DNA of 64,000 bases from an uncultured Alphaproteobacteria bacterium (GTDB taxonomy: Bacteria > Pseudomonadota > Alphaproteobacteria > Caulobacterales > Caulobacteraceae): assembly GCA_903909375.1 (NCBI GenBank), contig CAIVVM010000034.1, positions 162,791-226,790 of the forward strand, written 5' to 3'. Positions 9,598 through 18,676 of this stretch are shown here, one piece after another. The position numbers and the translations under genes are program-made. Position 1 is the first letter of the stretch, and each line of letters opens with the position of its first letter. The notes under the pieces are model-generated. The model was not told the origin of the DNA, ran no database searches, and saw only the letters and a list, made by a program, of their open reading frames with translations.

Positions 9598-11523
9598 CTA
9601 TTTCCGCGCCTCATGGATCCTGGACAGCAGGTCCGGGGTTCCCTCGATCCGCTCCAGCTTCGGGTAACGCAGGCCCCCGGTGTAATTGATCGAGACGGTG
9701 CGGAAATGATCGCCGTTCTTGATCAGGAGTTCGATGGGCTTGCCGGATTTGCCTTCGTTGATGGCGGCCTTGATGCGGTCAGCGCTGTAGGCAATGCCGT
9801 TCACCGCCAGTACCCTGGTCGAAACAGTGATGCCGGCCTTGAAAGCGGGCCCATCCCAGAGAACACCGACCACATCGGCGTCCCGGCTCAGGGAGAGGCC
9901 CAGGGAATAGGTCAGGCCCGTAGACCTTGATGCGCCCTCAATGGTCCTGGCGTAGTCGCTGGGGGTTTCGGCATAGACCAGTTTCCAGCCGCCACGTGTC
10001 AGGCCGTCCAGCGGTGCTCTCGGAGCCACGTCCTCGACCCGTGTGGTCAGGAAGGTGGCCCAATCATGAGGCTGTACGGTGTTCAGCGCCGCGACGACAT
10101 CGTCAAAGGTATAGGGATTGGGGACAAACTGTCCGTCCTTGCCGGCGAAGAACAGCCGACCGAAGTCATCCAGGGATTTCTTTCCGCCTGACTTGTCCCG
10201 GATGAGCGTGTCGGCGTCCAGCCAGATGAGCAGGCCCTCCTGGTAGTAGTCTTCCGCGCGTTGCCAGCCGCGCCAGGGCTGTGGCGAGCGCCGCGCGAGA
10301 ATGGGGTCAAAGGTGGTGTCTTCAAGCGGCCGCCAGCGCCGCCCGACCTGATTTTCATACTGGGCTGCGGTGAGGGCGATCGAGTCCAGGGTCTCCTGTC
10401 GTGACGACATGCCGGCGCGGGCGGCCAGGACATCGCCCCAATAGGACGTCAGGCCCTCATAGACCCAGAGCAAAGCGCCGCGCATGGGCACGTTGTAGGT
10501 GGGCGTCCAGAGGTCGGCCGGGCGCCGGTACTTCCCGTTCCAGGAGTGGGTGTACTCGTGCGGCAGCAACCCGCGATCACCCACTGCCTTGTCGAACTCC
10601 GTGAAATAGCCGGTTCCGACGCCGTTCTCGCTGGATCGGTGATGCTCAAGGCCGATGTCGCCCAGCCGGTCCGTGATCGCGACCAGGAATTCATAACGGT
10701 CGAAATTGCGTACGCCGAACAGCTTGTCGGCCTGGTGAACGAGCGCCTTGTGTTTGTCGATGACCTTGGCGTCGGCCTCGAGTTCGGCCGCCGTATCGGC
10801 CACCACATTCAGCCGAACCGGATACCTGGCCCCTGGGTCGAGATCGTACTGCTTGAAATAGCGCCCCGCGAACATCGGGGAGTCGACAAGGGTTTCGAGA
10901 GGAACCGGCTTGAATCGCGCGATGTCGCCCTCGCGAGACGCGATATCGAGGGCCACGCCATAGCCCCAGCCTGGCGGCAGTTTGACGCTGGGCTCCACCA
11001 TGATCCGCCGGGTGTAGTAACCCGCTGGATAGAGCACCACCATGCCCCACTGCAGGTTCAGCATCTCCGGCGTCACCACCACCCGGCCCTGGTTCGGCGC
11101 CGTCGGCGACAGGAACTGGAACTCCAGCTCAAGCGCTTCCGCGCCCGGCGGCACATCAATCTGGAAGGCGAAAACACTGATCGGATCACGCTGCCAGGGG
11201 ACGACCTTGCCATTGGCACGGATCGTCAGACCGGCAAGCTTGTCGATGGAGCCGAAGTCGTAGTGCTTGCCCGGTAGCCACTCCGGGTAAAGCAGCGTCA
11301 GTTTGCCAGGACGGCTCACGGGCAGGGTCTGCCTGACCCGCCAGATGCGGCGATCCGTGTCGCTGGCGTCAACCTCCAGCCGGATCGTGCCGGGATAGGC
11401 CATGTCGCGGGGCGCCGCGATGGCGGCCGGCATCGGATAGGGCTGGGGTCCGGGCGATGGCTCGGCCATCAGAGGCGTAGCGATGGCGAATGTCGCCGCG
11501 AATGCGAGGAGCGCTGATCTCAA
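9598..11523 (-). CDS. Secreted M61-family zinc aminopeptidase with C-terminal PDZ domain
   Basis: 641 residues from a TTG start at 11523; the frame also allows TTG 11619, but 11523 puts a signal peptide (LRSALLAFAATFAIATPLMA) at the N-terminus. After an N-terminal beta domain comes the gluzincin zinc site HEYTH, followed by VYEGLTSYWGD with the third ligand Glu. The C-terminal part (YSLGLSLSRDADVVGVLWDG, ALKAGI-like PAFKAGI, RVLAVNG) is a PDZ domain. M61 glycyl aminopeptidases act in the periplasm or outside the cell on Gly/Ala N-termini; the substrate here is unknown. It sits just downstream of the glnA terminator, so it has its own promoter. Confidence 0.88.
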   Translation of the reverse strand: MRSALLAFAATFAIATPLMAEPSPGPQPYPMPAAIAAPRDMAYPGTIRLEVDASDTDRRIWRVRQTLPVSRPGKLTLLYPEWLPGKHYDFGSIDKLAGLTIRANGKVVPWQRDPISVFAFQIDVPPGAEALELEFQFLSPTAPNQGRVVVTPEMLNLQWGMVVLYPAGYYTRRIMVEPSVKLPPGWGYGVALDIASREGDIARFKPVPLETLVDSPMFAGRYFKQYDLDPGARYPVRLNVVADTAAELEADAKVIDKHKALVHQADKLFGVRNFDRYEFLVAITDRLGDIGLEHHRSSENGVGTGYFTEFDKAVGDRGLLPHEYTHSWNGKYRRPADLWTPTYNVPMRGALLWVYEGLTSYWGDVLAARAGMSSRQETLDSIALTAAQYENQVGRRWRPLEDTTFDPILARRSPQPWRGWQRAEDYYQEGLLIWLDADTLIRDKSGGKKSLDDFGRLFFAGKDGQFVPNPYTFDDVVAALNTVQPHDWATFLTTRVEDVAPRAPLDGLTRGGWKLVYAETPSDYARTIEGASRSTGLTYSLGLSLSRDADVVGVLWDGPAFKAGITVSTRVLAVNGIAYSADRIKAAINEGKSGKPIELLIKNGDHFRTVSINYTGGLRYPKLERIEGTPDLLSRIHEARK

Positions 11524-11625
11524 GTCTGGAACCTGAAGCTGGTACGTGAGGTGGTCGGATAATGGCGGGGGCCAAGTCTGGCGGAGGTCGAACCTAGTCA
11601 GCCGCCGGAGCGCCCGCAACGCAAA

Positions 11626-11651
11626 AGGGCCGCAGATTGCTCTGCGGCCCT
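11626..11651 (-). terminator. Rho-independent terminator of glnBA
   Basis: On the minus strand an 11-bp perfect stem AGGGCCGCAGA / TCTGCGGCCCT with a GCAA tetraloop is followed by TTTTGC. It lies 23 bases past the glnA stop. A second hairpin (GATCAGC-CTTC-GCTGATC, 11658-11675) overlaps the glnA stop codon and may protect the 3' end. Confidence 0.88.
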
Positions 11652-11673
11652 GGTCGCGATCAGCCTTCGCTGA

Positions 11674-13083
11674 TCAGCACTTGTAGTACATGTCAAACTC
11701 GACCGGGTGCGGATGGAGGGCGAGGCGCATGACCTCTTCCATCTTCAACTCGATGTAGGCGTCGATGAAGTCGTCGCTCATCACGCCGCCGGCCTTCAGG
11801 AACCCGCGGTCCTTGTCCAGGTTTTCCAGAGCTTCCTTCAGCGAACCGCAGACTTCCGGGATCTTCTTCTGCTCGCGCGGGGGGAGATCATAGAGGTTCT
11901 TGTCGGCCGGAGCGCCCGGATCGATCTGGTTTACGATGCCGTCGATGCCGGCCATCAGCAGGGCGGTGAAGGTCAGGTAGGGGTTGCCCATCGGGTCGGG
12001 GAAACGGGCTTCCAGGCGCTTGCCCTTCGGGCTGTCCACGTGCGGGATGCGGATCGAGGCCGAGCGATTGCGGGCCGAATAGGCCAGCTTCACCGGGGCT
12101 TCGTAGCCGGGCACCAGGCGCTTGTACGAGTTCGTCGTCGAGTTCGAGAAGGCGTTGATGGCCTTGGCGTGCTTGATGATGCCGCCGATGTACCAGAGGC
12201 ACATCTGGCTGAGGCCGGCGTACTTGTCGCCCGCGAACAGCGGCTTGCCGTCGCCCCAGATCGACTGGTGCACGTGCATGCCCGAGCCGTTGTCGCCGAA
12301 CATCGGCTTTGCCATGAAGGTGGCCGTCTTGCCGTAAGCGTGGGCCACGTTGTGGATCACGTACTTGTAGAGCTGGAGGCGGTCGGCCATGACGATCATG
12401 GTGTCGAACTTCAGGCCAAGCTCGTGCTGGGCGGGCGCCACCTCGTGGTGATGCTTTTCCGGCTTCATGCCCAGCTCGCCCATGACGGCCAGCATCTCGC
12501 CGCGCAGGTCCTGAGCGGAGTCGACGGGGTTGACGGGGAAGTAGCCGCCCTTGGGGCCGGGGCGATGGCCCATGTTGCCTTCATCGTACGACTTGCCCGA
12601 GTTGATGGGCAGTTCGCTGGCATCGAAGGAATAGCTCGTGTTGTGCGGGGCGGTGTTCCACTTCACGTCGTCGAAGATGAAGAACTCGGCTTCGGGGCCG
12701 AAGAACACGGTGTCGCCGATGCCCGAGGCCTTGACGAAGTTCAGCGCGGACTTGGCGATCGAGCGCGGGTCGCGGTCGTAGGGGGTCCCGGTGTCGGGGT
12801 TCACCACGTCGCAGAACAGCGCGAGCGTGGTCTGCTGGTAGAAGGGGTCGATGATCGCCGAGTCCAGGTCCGGACGCAGCTTCATGTCGCTTTCGTTGAT
12901 GGCTTTCCAGCCGGCGATGGACGAGCCGTCGAACATGGTGCCGTCGTTCAGAAAATCGTCATCCACCAGGTCGATGTCGAACGTGACATGCTGCATCTTG
13001 CCGCGGATATCGGTGAAGCGGACGTCGACATATTTGACGTCCTTCTCCTTGATCATGTTCAGAATATCTTTGGCTGAGGCCAT
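11674..13083 (-). CDS. glnA: Type I glutamine synthetase
   Basis: 469 residues from ATG 13083 (AAGGGA ribosome site); in-frame sequence further upstream overlaps glnB and is rejected. Forms glutamine from glutamate, ammonia and ATP as a dodecamer. Visible: the Asp-50 region ([13 protein letters not shown]), [12 protein letters not shown], the [13 protein letters not shown]-binding stretch, NRSASIRIP, and NLYDLPP, whose Tyr is the adenylylation site of GSI-beta enzymes. It follows glnB after 37 bp, so PII signalling and glutamine synthesis are co-expressed. A strong terminator follows. Confidence 0.97.
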   Translation of the reverse strand: MASAKDILNMIKEKDVKYVDVRFTDIRGKMQHVTFDIDLVDDDFLNDGTMFDGSSIAGWKAINESDMKLRPDLDSAIIDPFYQQTTLALFCDVVNPDTGTPYDRDPRSIAKSALNFVKASGIGDTVFFGPEAEFFIFDDVKWNTAPHNTSYSFDASELPINSGKSYDEGNMGHRPGPKGGYFPVNPVDSAQDLRGEMLAVMGELGMKPEKHHHEVAPAQHELGLKFDTMIVMADRLQLYKYVIHNVAHAYGKTATFMAKPMFGDNGSGMHVHQSIWGDGKPLFAGDKYAGLSQMCLWYIGGIIKHAKAINAFSNSTTNSYKRLVPGYEAPVKLAYSARNRSASIRIPHVDSPKGKRLEARFPDPMGNPYLTFTALLMAGIDGIVNQIDPGAPADKNLYDLPPREQKKIPEVCGSLKEALENLDKDRGFLKAGGVMSDDFIDAYIELKMEEVMRLALHPHPVEFDMYYKC

Positions 13084-13120
13084 GGCTTTAAGTCCCTTCT
13101 GCGTGTCTCGGTTGTCTGGA

Positions 13121-13528
<408 letters not shown>

Positions 13529-13537
13529 CTATCACAA

Positions 13538-13556
13538 GCAGGCTTTGGTTGCCTGC
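13538..13556. repeat. Inverted repeat upstream of glnB (possible operator)
   Basis: GCAGGC-N7-GCCTGC, a perfect 6-bp palindrome with a 7-base spacer, about 80 bases upstream of the glnB ATG. The spacing is compatible with a dimeric regulator. It does not match the NtrC consensus. Function unknown. Confidence 0.35.
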
Positions 13557-13698
13557 CGTCGCGGCGACTTGCGAAACTACGGTGTCGCTGCATTTTTGGG
13601 CGTCATAGGTTCAAAAAACAGGCAGTTCAGGAATCGGGGCTTGAGGGCACGTTTGGCCTGAAAGTCTGCGACAAGCCAGCGTTGGAGGCGCTTGCAGC

Positions 13699-15237
13699 AT
13701 GAGTGATCGCACCCCAGTCCTCATCGGAGCGGGCCAATTCACCTATCGCGGCGATCCCGCCACGTCGCCTTCGCCGACGGCCCTGCTGAAGATTGCGGCG
13801 GAACGGGCGGCCGCTGATGCGGGTTTGGGCGCCCGGGCGCTGGCGGCGATCGATACGCTGGCAGTGGCCGGTTACACGATCGACTCGCCCGGTTCAAAAC
13901 GCGGGATGATCCCGCACTCGACCAACCCGCCCGCCAGTCTGTCCAAGGTGCTGGGCGCCCGGCCGCGCTGGAGCGCCTACTCGGAAATGGGCGGGAATAC
14001 CCCGCAGTACCTGATCAATGTGCTGGCCGAGCGGATCGCGCGGGGCGAGGCGGACCTGGCCCTGACGGTAGGATGCGAGTTTCTCGGCTCGGCCATGAAG
14101 CGGATGGGCAAGGGCCTGTCGTTTGACGACTGGAAGGTCGAGGAAGACGAAAACCTTGAACTGCCGGAACGCGTCGGCGATCCGCGCCCCGGAAACTCCG
14201 CCTATGAGGCGCGGCACGGCCTGAGCCGGCCGATCAACATCTATCCGCTATTCGAAAACGCGCTGCGCGCCCGCGACGGTCGATCCGTGCCGGACCATCA
14301 GGCGCGGCTGGGCCGCCTTTTCGAGGGCTTCACGCAGGTTGCGGCGGCAAATCCCGAAGCCTGGTTCCCGGTGGCGCGCACGGCGGAGGAACTGGTGACC
14401 GTTTCCGAGCGAAACCGGATGATCGGCTTTCCCTATCCTAAGCTGCTGAACGCCATCATGGAGGTGGACCAATCTGCCGGAGTCCTTATCGCCAGCGTCG
14501 CCAAGGCGCGTGAACTGGGCGTGCCCGAAAGCCAATGGGTCTATCTGCACGGCTGCGCCGACGCCGCCGACCTCTGGTACCCCCTGGATCGTCAGGATTT
14601 TCACTCCAGTCCCGCCATGCGGCTGACCGGCAAACGGGCTTTCGAGATGGCCGGCGTCGGTCTGGATCGCATCGACCTCATGGATCTTTATTCCTGTTTC
14701 CCGGTGGCGGTAGAGATCGGCGCGGAGGAACTGGGCGTTTCGCTGGACGACCCGCGAGGCCTGACCGTCACCGGCGGGCTGCCCTATGCCGGGGGGCCGG
14801 GTAACAACTACGTCATGCACTCCATCGCCGTGATGCTGCAAAGGCTGCGGGCCAGGCCCGGCGCTTACGGACTGATCACCGGCAACGGCTGGTACCTGAC
14901 CAAGCAGTCTACGGGCATCTACTCCACAACCCGTCCCGACAAACCGTTCGAGCGGCAGGATCCAAAGATCCTGCAGCGGGAAATTGATGCGCTGCCCCAT
15001 CCCGATGTCATTGAGATGCCGCAAGGCCCTGCCACCATCGAGACCTACACTGTCATCCACAAGCGGGAGGGACCGTTCATGGGGATCATCGTGGGACGTG
15101 ACGCCAATGGTCGCCGTTTCGTCGCCAATTCCCCCGGCGACACCGCCACCCTGATGGATCTGGAGCAGGGTGAGCAGGTCGGCCGCCCCGGCACAGTCAC
15201 CCAGAACGGTACCCTCAACCTCTTCACCCCGGATTGA
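13699..15237 (+). CDS. Thiolase-superfamily protein without the catalytic Cys/His residues
   Basis: 512 residues. The start VLIGAGQFTYRGD and the repeat of thiolase halves identify an acetyl-CoA acetyltransferase-like (SCP2-thiolase-type) fold. Where thiolases carry the nucleophilic Cys, this protein reads SEMGGNTPQYLINVLAERIARGEAD (residues 95-119). The GHP histidine motif is GGP (GGLPYAGGPGNN), and the final Cys-x-Gly is replaced near TGNGWYLTKQ. A C-terminal ~100-residue beta domain (ETYTVIHKREGPFMGIIVGRD) follows, as in several actinobacterial and alphaproteobacterial relatives. Condensation or thiolysis by the standard mechanism is therefore unlikely. The histidine phosphatase gene starts 4 bp after its stop. 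Confidence 0.8.
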   Translation: MSDRTPVLIGAGQFTYRGDPATSPSPTALLKIAAERAAADAGLGARALAAIDTLAVAGYTIDSPGSKRGMIPHSTNPPASLSKVLGARPRWSAYSEMGGNTPQYLINVLAERIARGEADLALTVGCEFLGSAMKRMGKGLSFDDWKVEEDENLELPERVGDPRPGNSAYEARHGLSRPINIYPLFENALRARDGRSVPDHQARLGRLFEGFTQVAAANPEAWFPVARTAEELVTVSERNRMIGFPYPKLLNAIMEVDQSAGVLIASVAKARELGVPESQWVYLHGCADAADLWYPLDRQDFHSSPAMRLTGKRAFEMAGVGLDRIDLMDLYSCFPVAVEIGAEELGVSLDDPRGLTVTGGLPYAGGPGNNYVMHSIAVMLQRLRARPGAYGLITGNGWYLTKQSTGIYSTTRPDKPFERQDPKILQREIDALPHPDVIEMPQGPATIETYTVIHKREGPFMGIIVGRDANGRRFVANSPGDTATLMDLEQGEQVGRPGTVTQNGTLNLFTPD

Positions 15238-15241
15238 ACCC

Positions 15242-15811
15242 ATGCCGCGCCTCTATCTGATCCGACACGGCAAGCCGTCTGCCACCTGGGGCGGCCATGA
15301 TGACGACCCTGGACTGGATGCGACCGGTCAGGCCCAGGCCGATGCCGCCCGTGACTGGTTGCTGAGCCGTCCTGAGGATGAGCGGCCCACGCAGGTGGTC
15401 AGTTCTCCCCTTCGTCGCTGTCAGGAGACGGCGGCCCCGACCGCGCAGGCTCTTGGGGTTTCGCTTGAGATTGACCCCCGTGTCGGTGAGATCCCGACTC
15501 CCGGCGCGCTGAGCGCCGAGGCCCGCCCGGGGTGGCTCCAGAAGGCCTTTCAGGGCACCTGGGCCGGAATCGAGGGCGATCTGGACTATGACGCCTGGCG
15601 TGCCGACATCGTCGCGTCGCTGGTGGCGCGCGGCAACACGGCGGTGTTCTCACACTATGTGGCGATCAATGGCGCTGTATCGAAGCTGCTGGGCGATGAT
15701 CGGGTGCTGGCATTCCGGCCGGATCATACCTCGATCACCATCCTGGAAACCGATGGGGAAACCCTGACCCTCATCGCCAGGGGCGGCGAGGCTTCGACGA
15801 GTGTCCTTTGA
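15242..15811 (+). CDS. Histidine phosphatase superfamily (phosphoglycerate mutase-like) protein
   Basis: 189 residues from ATG 15242. The phosphohistidine motif LIRHGKPS is at the N-terminus, SSPLRRCQETA supplies the second Arg, and SHYVAINGAVSKLLG the C-terminal catalytic His. The family dephosphorylates small phosphate esters or acts as mutase; the substrate cannot be told. It is in a tight rightward cluster: 4 bp after the thiolase-like gene, and its stop overlaps the TTG start of nnr. Confidence 0.85.
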   Translation: MPRLYLIRHGKPSATWGGHDDDPGLDATGQAQADAARDWLLSRPEDERPTQVVSSPLRRCQETAAPTAQALGVSLEIDPRVGEIPTPGALSAEARPGWLQKAFQGTWAGIEGDLDYDAWRADIVASLVARGNTAVFSHYVAINGAVSKLLGDDRVLAFRPDHTSITILETDGETLTLIARGGEASTSVL

Positions 15812-17253
15812 GCTCTAGCGCCATCCTGACGGTCGCCGAGTTCGCGGCGGCGGATCGCGCGGCGATCATGGCCGGGACCCCTGGCCTGACCTTGATGGAG
15901 CGGGCCGGTACGGCGGTGGCTGATGCTGTCGTGCATCGGTTCCGACCGCAGCCGGTTACGGTGCTTTGCGGGCCCGGCAACAATGGCGGCGACGGATATG
16001 TCGTGGCGCGCCTGTTGAAAGAGCGGGGATGGCCGGTGACGGTGCGCGCCATCGCACCCCCTTCTGCCGCCGACGCGAAGGCTGCAGCGGACCTCTGGAC
16101 CGGCGAGGTCGGCGGGACGGTGGACTTTGAGCCAACCGGCCTGATCATCGACGCCATGTTCGGCGCCGGATTGTCCCGTCCGCTGGACGGCGCTGCCCTG
16201 GCGATCGCCGAGGGTCTGGCCGGGACGACGACAGAGGTCGTCGCCATAGATGTGCCCAGCGGCGTGCCCGGTGATACCGGCCAGCCTGCGGGGATCGCGA
16301 TCTGCGCGACCCTTACCGTCACTTTTCACGCGCACAAGGCCGCCCATGTGCTTGAGCCAGGGTGTGAACTGTGCGGCGAGATCGTGGTGGCCGATATCGG
16401 CCTGGCGCCGATCGCTTCACTGACCAACCGGAATGGTCCGGAACTTTGGCTGCCCCAGTTCCCCTGGCCGACCGCGGCCTCGCATAAACATGCGCGGGGT
16501 CGTCTGATCGTGGTCAGTGGCGATGCCTGGAACAGCGGGGCCGCGCGTCTGGCGGCGCGGGCCGGGCTGCGGATCGGCGCTGGCCTGGTGACCATCTTCG
16601 CGCCGCCTGAAGCCCTGGCGGTCAATGCCGCGCACCTTGAGGCGGTGATGCTCAAGGGGTTCGACAGCGATCTAGAACTGGAAATGGCCGCCAACAAGGT
16701 CGACGCCGCCGTCATTGGCCCGGCGGCGGGCATCACCGAGACCACGCTTCTGAATGTGCTGGCGCTGGCGCGGACTGGTGCGGCCCTGGTGATCGATGCG
16801 GACGCGATCACAGTATTCCGAGGCGACACCGGCGAGCTCTTCTCGATTCTGGATCGGGACGACGTGCTCACCCCCCATCCCGGGGAGTTCGAGCGCCTGT
16901 TTCCGGGCGCGCTGAAAAAGGCGCCGGAGCGGATCACTGCAGCCCGATTGGCGGCGCGGAAGGCTGGATGCGTGGTCCTGCTGAAAGGCCCCGACACCGT
17001 GATCGCTGCGCCGGACGGACGGGTTGCGGTCAACACCAACGGCTCGCCCTGGCTGGCCACTGCCGGCTCCGGTGACGTCCTGGCCGGCTACATTGGTGGC
17101 CTTGTGTCTCAAGGTATGGAAAGCTTCGAGGCCGCCTGCGCCGCGGCATGGATCCACGCCGAGGCTGCAGAACTGCATGGCCCTGGCCTGATCTCCGAGG
17201 ATCTGCCCGGACTGACGCCTGCGGTGCTACGCCGGTTGTTTGACGAGCGTTAG
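15808..17253 (+). CDS. nnr: Bifunctional NAD(P)H-hydrate repair enzyme (epimerase + ADP-dependent dehydratase)
   Basis: 481 residues from TTG 15808 (start overlaps the preceding stop). Repairs damaged NAD(P)HX. The N-terminal ~210 residues are the YjeF_N epimerase: LMERAGTAVADAV, CGPGNNGGDGYVVARLL, DAMFGAGLSR, AIDVPSGVPGDTG. The C-terminal ~270 residues are the ribokinase-like dehydratase (YjeF_C/CARKD): HKHARGRLIVVSGD, DADAITVF, LTPHPGEFERLF, LLKGPDTVIA, and NTNGSPWLATAGSGDVLAGYIGGL with the catalytic GSGD. Both halves look intact. Its stop overlaps the stop of the convergent HAD gene by four bases. Confidence 0.95.
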   Translation: MSSSAILTVAEFAAADRAAIMAGTPGLTLMERAGTAVADAVVHRFRPQPVTVLCGPGNNGGDGYVVARLLKERGWPVTVRAIAPPSAADAKAAADLWTGEVGGTVDFEPTGLIIDAMFGAGLSRPLDGAALAIAEGLAGTTTEVVAIDVPSGVPGDTGQPAGIAICATLTVTFHAHKAAHVLEPGCELCGEIVVADIGLAPIASLTNRNGPELWLPQFPWPTAASHKHARGRLIVVSGDAWNSGAARLAARAGLRIGAGLVTIFAPPEALAVNAAHLEAVMLKGFDSDLELEMAANKVDAAVIGPAAGITETTLLNVLALARTGAALVIDADAITVFRGDTGELFSILDRDDVLTPHPGEFERLFPGALKKAPERITAARLAARKAGCVVLLKGPDTVIAAPDGRVAVNTNGSPWLATAGSGDVLAGYIGGLVSQGMESFEAACAAAWIHAEAAELHGPGLISEDLPGLTPAVLRRLFDER

Positions 17254-18089
17254 GACGGAGCGTCGAAGAGTTTCGTCGTCACGCCCCGCGCCATGCTCTC
17301 CAGGATATCTTTCGCCAGTTGGTCCAGCGTTGAGCCTTCCCGATAGTCGCCAGATCCTGAGAGCCGGGCGCGGCCATCGACGATCAGCTTGTGCGCCGCC
17401 CCGGCGGTCGCCTCCTGAGTGGGGTCATGGATCGCCACGGCATGGCCGCCGTGGTCAGTGACCACCCGCATGACCGGGATGTCGGTGAGCCCGTCGCCGA
17501 AGAAGGCGATGCGCTCGAAGGGTACTGGCCGATCCCGTTCGGCCTGCACCCGGTTGATGGCGTCGGAGTCCCACTCGTCCAGGGTCCACTTGTTGATCCG
17601 GAACAGGAACTGGGTCTTGCCCGTGTAGTTGATGGCAAGCGCGATGCCGATCGCGTCCTGGTCCTCGTCGAACATGAAGGCTGACGCGTAGATCCGTTCG
17701 AACCATCGGGCGATCGGCGAGCCCTCGATGAGCTCGCGATTCCCCGAGGAGATGATGAAGTGTCGCAGGTCCAGGCCCAGCGCTTCTGCGCGCTCGTTCT
17801 GTCGGGCGAACCAGGCTTCGACGCCCGGGAACAGCGGAAGCTGCGCACCGCGGTTTCGCCAGCTCTCCAGGCTGAGCTCAAGCCCGCGCTCTCGCGCCTT
17901 TTCCAGCATCAGGTGCATGTAGGCCAGGATGGCGTCGCCGCGCTGACGTTCAGCCAGGGCCTGGGTTTCGCGCCAGAAGTCGGCGTGCGCCATTCCCAAT
18001 TCGTCGGGGATGAACGCGTGTTCCTGCATATTGCCGGGCGCAAGGGTGCCGTCGAAATCATAGGCAAAGACGGCAAGGGGGCGGGTCAT
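17250..18089 (-). CDS. HAD-superfamily hydrolase
   Basis: 279 residues. Motif I is AYDFDGTLAPGN (nucleophile and acid Asp), motif II IISSGNREL, and motifs III/IV are in FGDGLTDIPVMR (Asp pair binding Mg). The long insert between motifs I and II (cap C1 region, residues 30-95) is helical. Likely a cytoplasmic phosphatase; substrate unknown. It has 3' overlap with nnr and begins just left of a hairpin-rich intergenic region. Confidence 0.82.
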   Translation of the reverse strand: MTRPLAVFAYDFDGTLAPGNMQEHAFIPDELGMAHADFWRETQALAERQRGDAILAYMHLMLEKARERGLELSLESWRNRGAQLPLFPGVEAWFARQNERAEALGLDLRHFIISSGNRELIEGSPIARWFERIYASAFMFDEDQDAIGIALAINYTGKTQFLFRINKWTLDEWDSDAINRVQAERDRPVPFERIAFFGDGLTDIPVMRVVTDHGGHAVAIHDPTQEATAGAAHKLIVDGRARLSGSGDYREGSTLDQLAKDILESMARGVTTKLFDAPS

Positions 18090-18445
18090 TGGCCAAGCCC
18101 TACCGTGGTGCGCTGTCTATGGAAACGCCCGCGCAAGGGTCGCCCCGGCCCCGCGACGGGATGCGGGGGCCGGGGCGGACGGTGACGGTTGTCGGGGAAC
18201 AGGACCGTCACCGCGTATCTGTCCGGGTGTCTTGGGAGATCCCCGGACTTTGTGAATACGCATGAACAGATGCGTTGGATGCACGCAGTTGCACCTTAGG
18301 GTGGAGATTTTTTGTTTGCTACCTTGATTGTCCACTTTGGACGGCGATGCATCGGACCGAGGTCCGCGGTCCTGATCGCGACGCTCCTGGCAACCCAATC
18401 CACGTCAGCGGGTTCTCAAGTCTCATCAGACGAGAGGACCCCGCC
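18090..18445. other. Intergenic region with two consecutive strong hairpins
   Basis: No gene recognised over 356 bp. Two back-to-back perfect inverted repeats occupy 18141-18213. The first arms are CGCCCCGGCCCC (18141-18152) and GGGGCCGGGGCG (18166-18177). The second are CGGTGACGGT (18180-18189) and ACCGTCACCG (18204-18213). The leftward HAD promoter and the rightward promoter of the 74-residue gene must both be here. The hairpins could be a structured RNA or a 5' leader of the HAD mRNA; they lack a T-run, so they are not simple terminators. Confidence 0.55.
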
Positions 18446-18670
18446 ATGGGCCACAAGCCCGCCGAACCAAGCCTATCGCCTGCCGAAGCCGCGGTTGAGG
18501 CCGTCTCGGCGCCGACCCGCCCGATCATACCAACGCCGGAGGGCGAGGTGCACGACCATCTTGCCAAGCGGGAAGCAGAGGTCGAAGACCGGCAGGAGGC
18601 CCTGCTGGATGAGGCGCTTGAAGAGACCTTTCCGGGGTCTGACCCGATCAGCCCAAAGCACATAAACTGA
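18446..18670 (+). CDS. Small conserved hypothetical protein with ETFPGSDP motif
   Basis: 74 residues from ATG 18446, with GAGAGGACC as a plausible ribosome site; the longer in-frame extension has no good start context. The sequence is acidic and lacks membrane segments. It ends in LLDEALEETFPGSDPISP, a C-terminal signature seen in many small alphaproteobacterial proteins of unknown function, often stress-related. The gene converges on the ABC-F gene with a 6-base gap. No function is proposed. Confidence 0.6.
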   Translation: MGHKPAEPSLSPAEAAVEAVSAPTRPIIPTPEGEVHDHLAKREAEVEDRQEALLDEALEETFPGSDPISPKHIN

Positions 18671-18676
18671 GGTGGA

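Noticed and set aside
11707..13077. 456-codon frame antisense to glnA
   Set aside because: Mirror of the conserved GlnA coding sequence.
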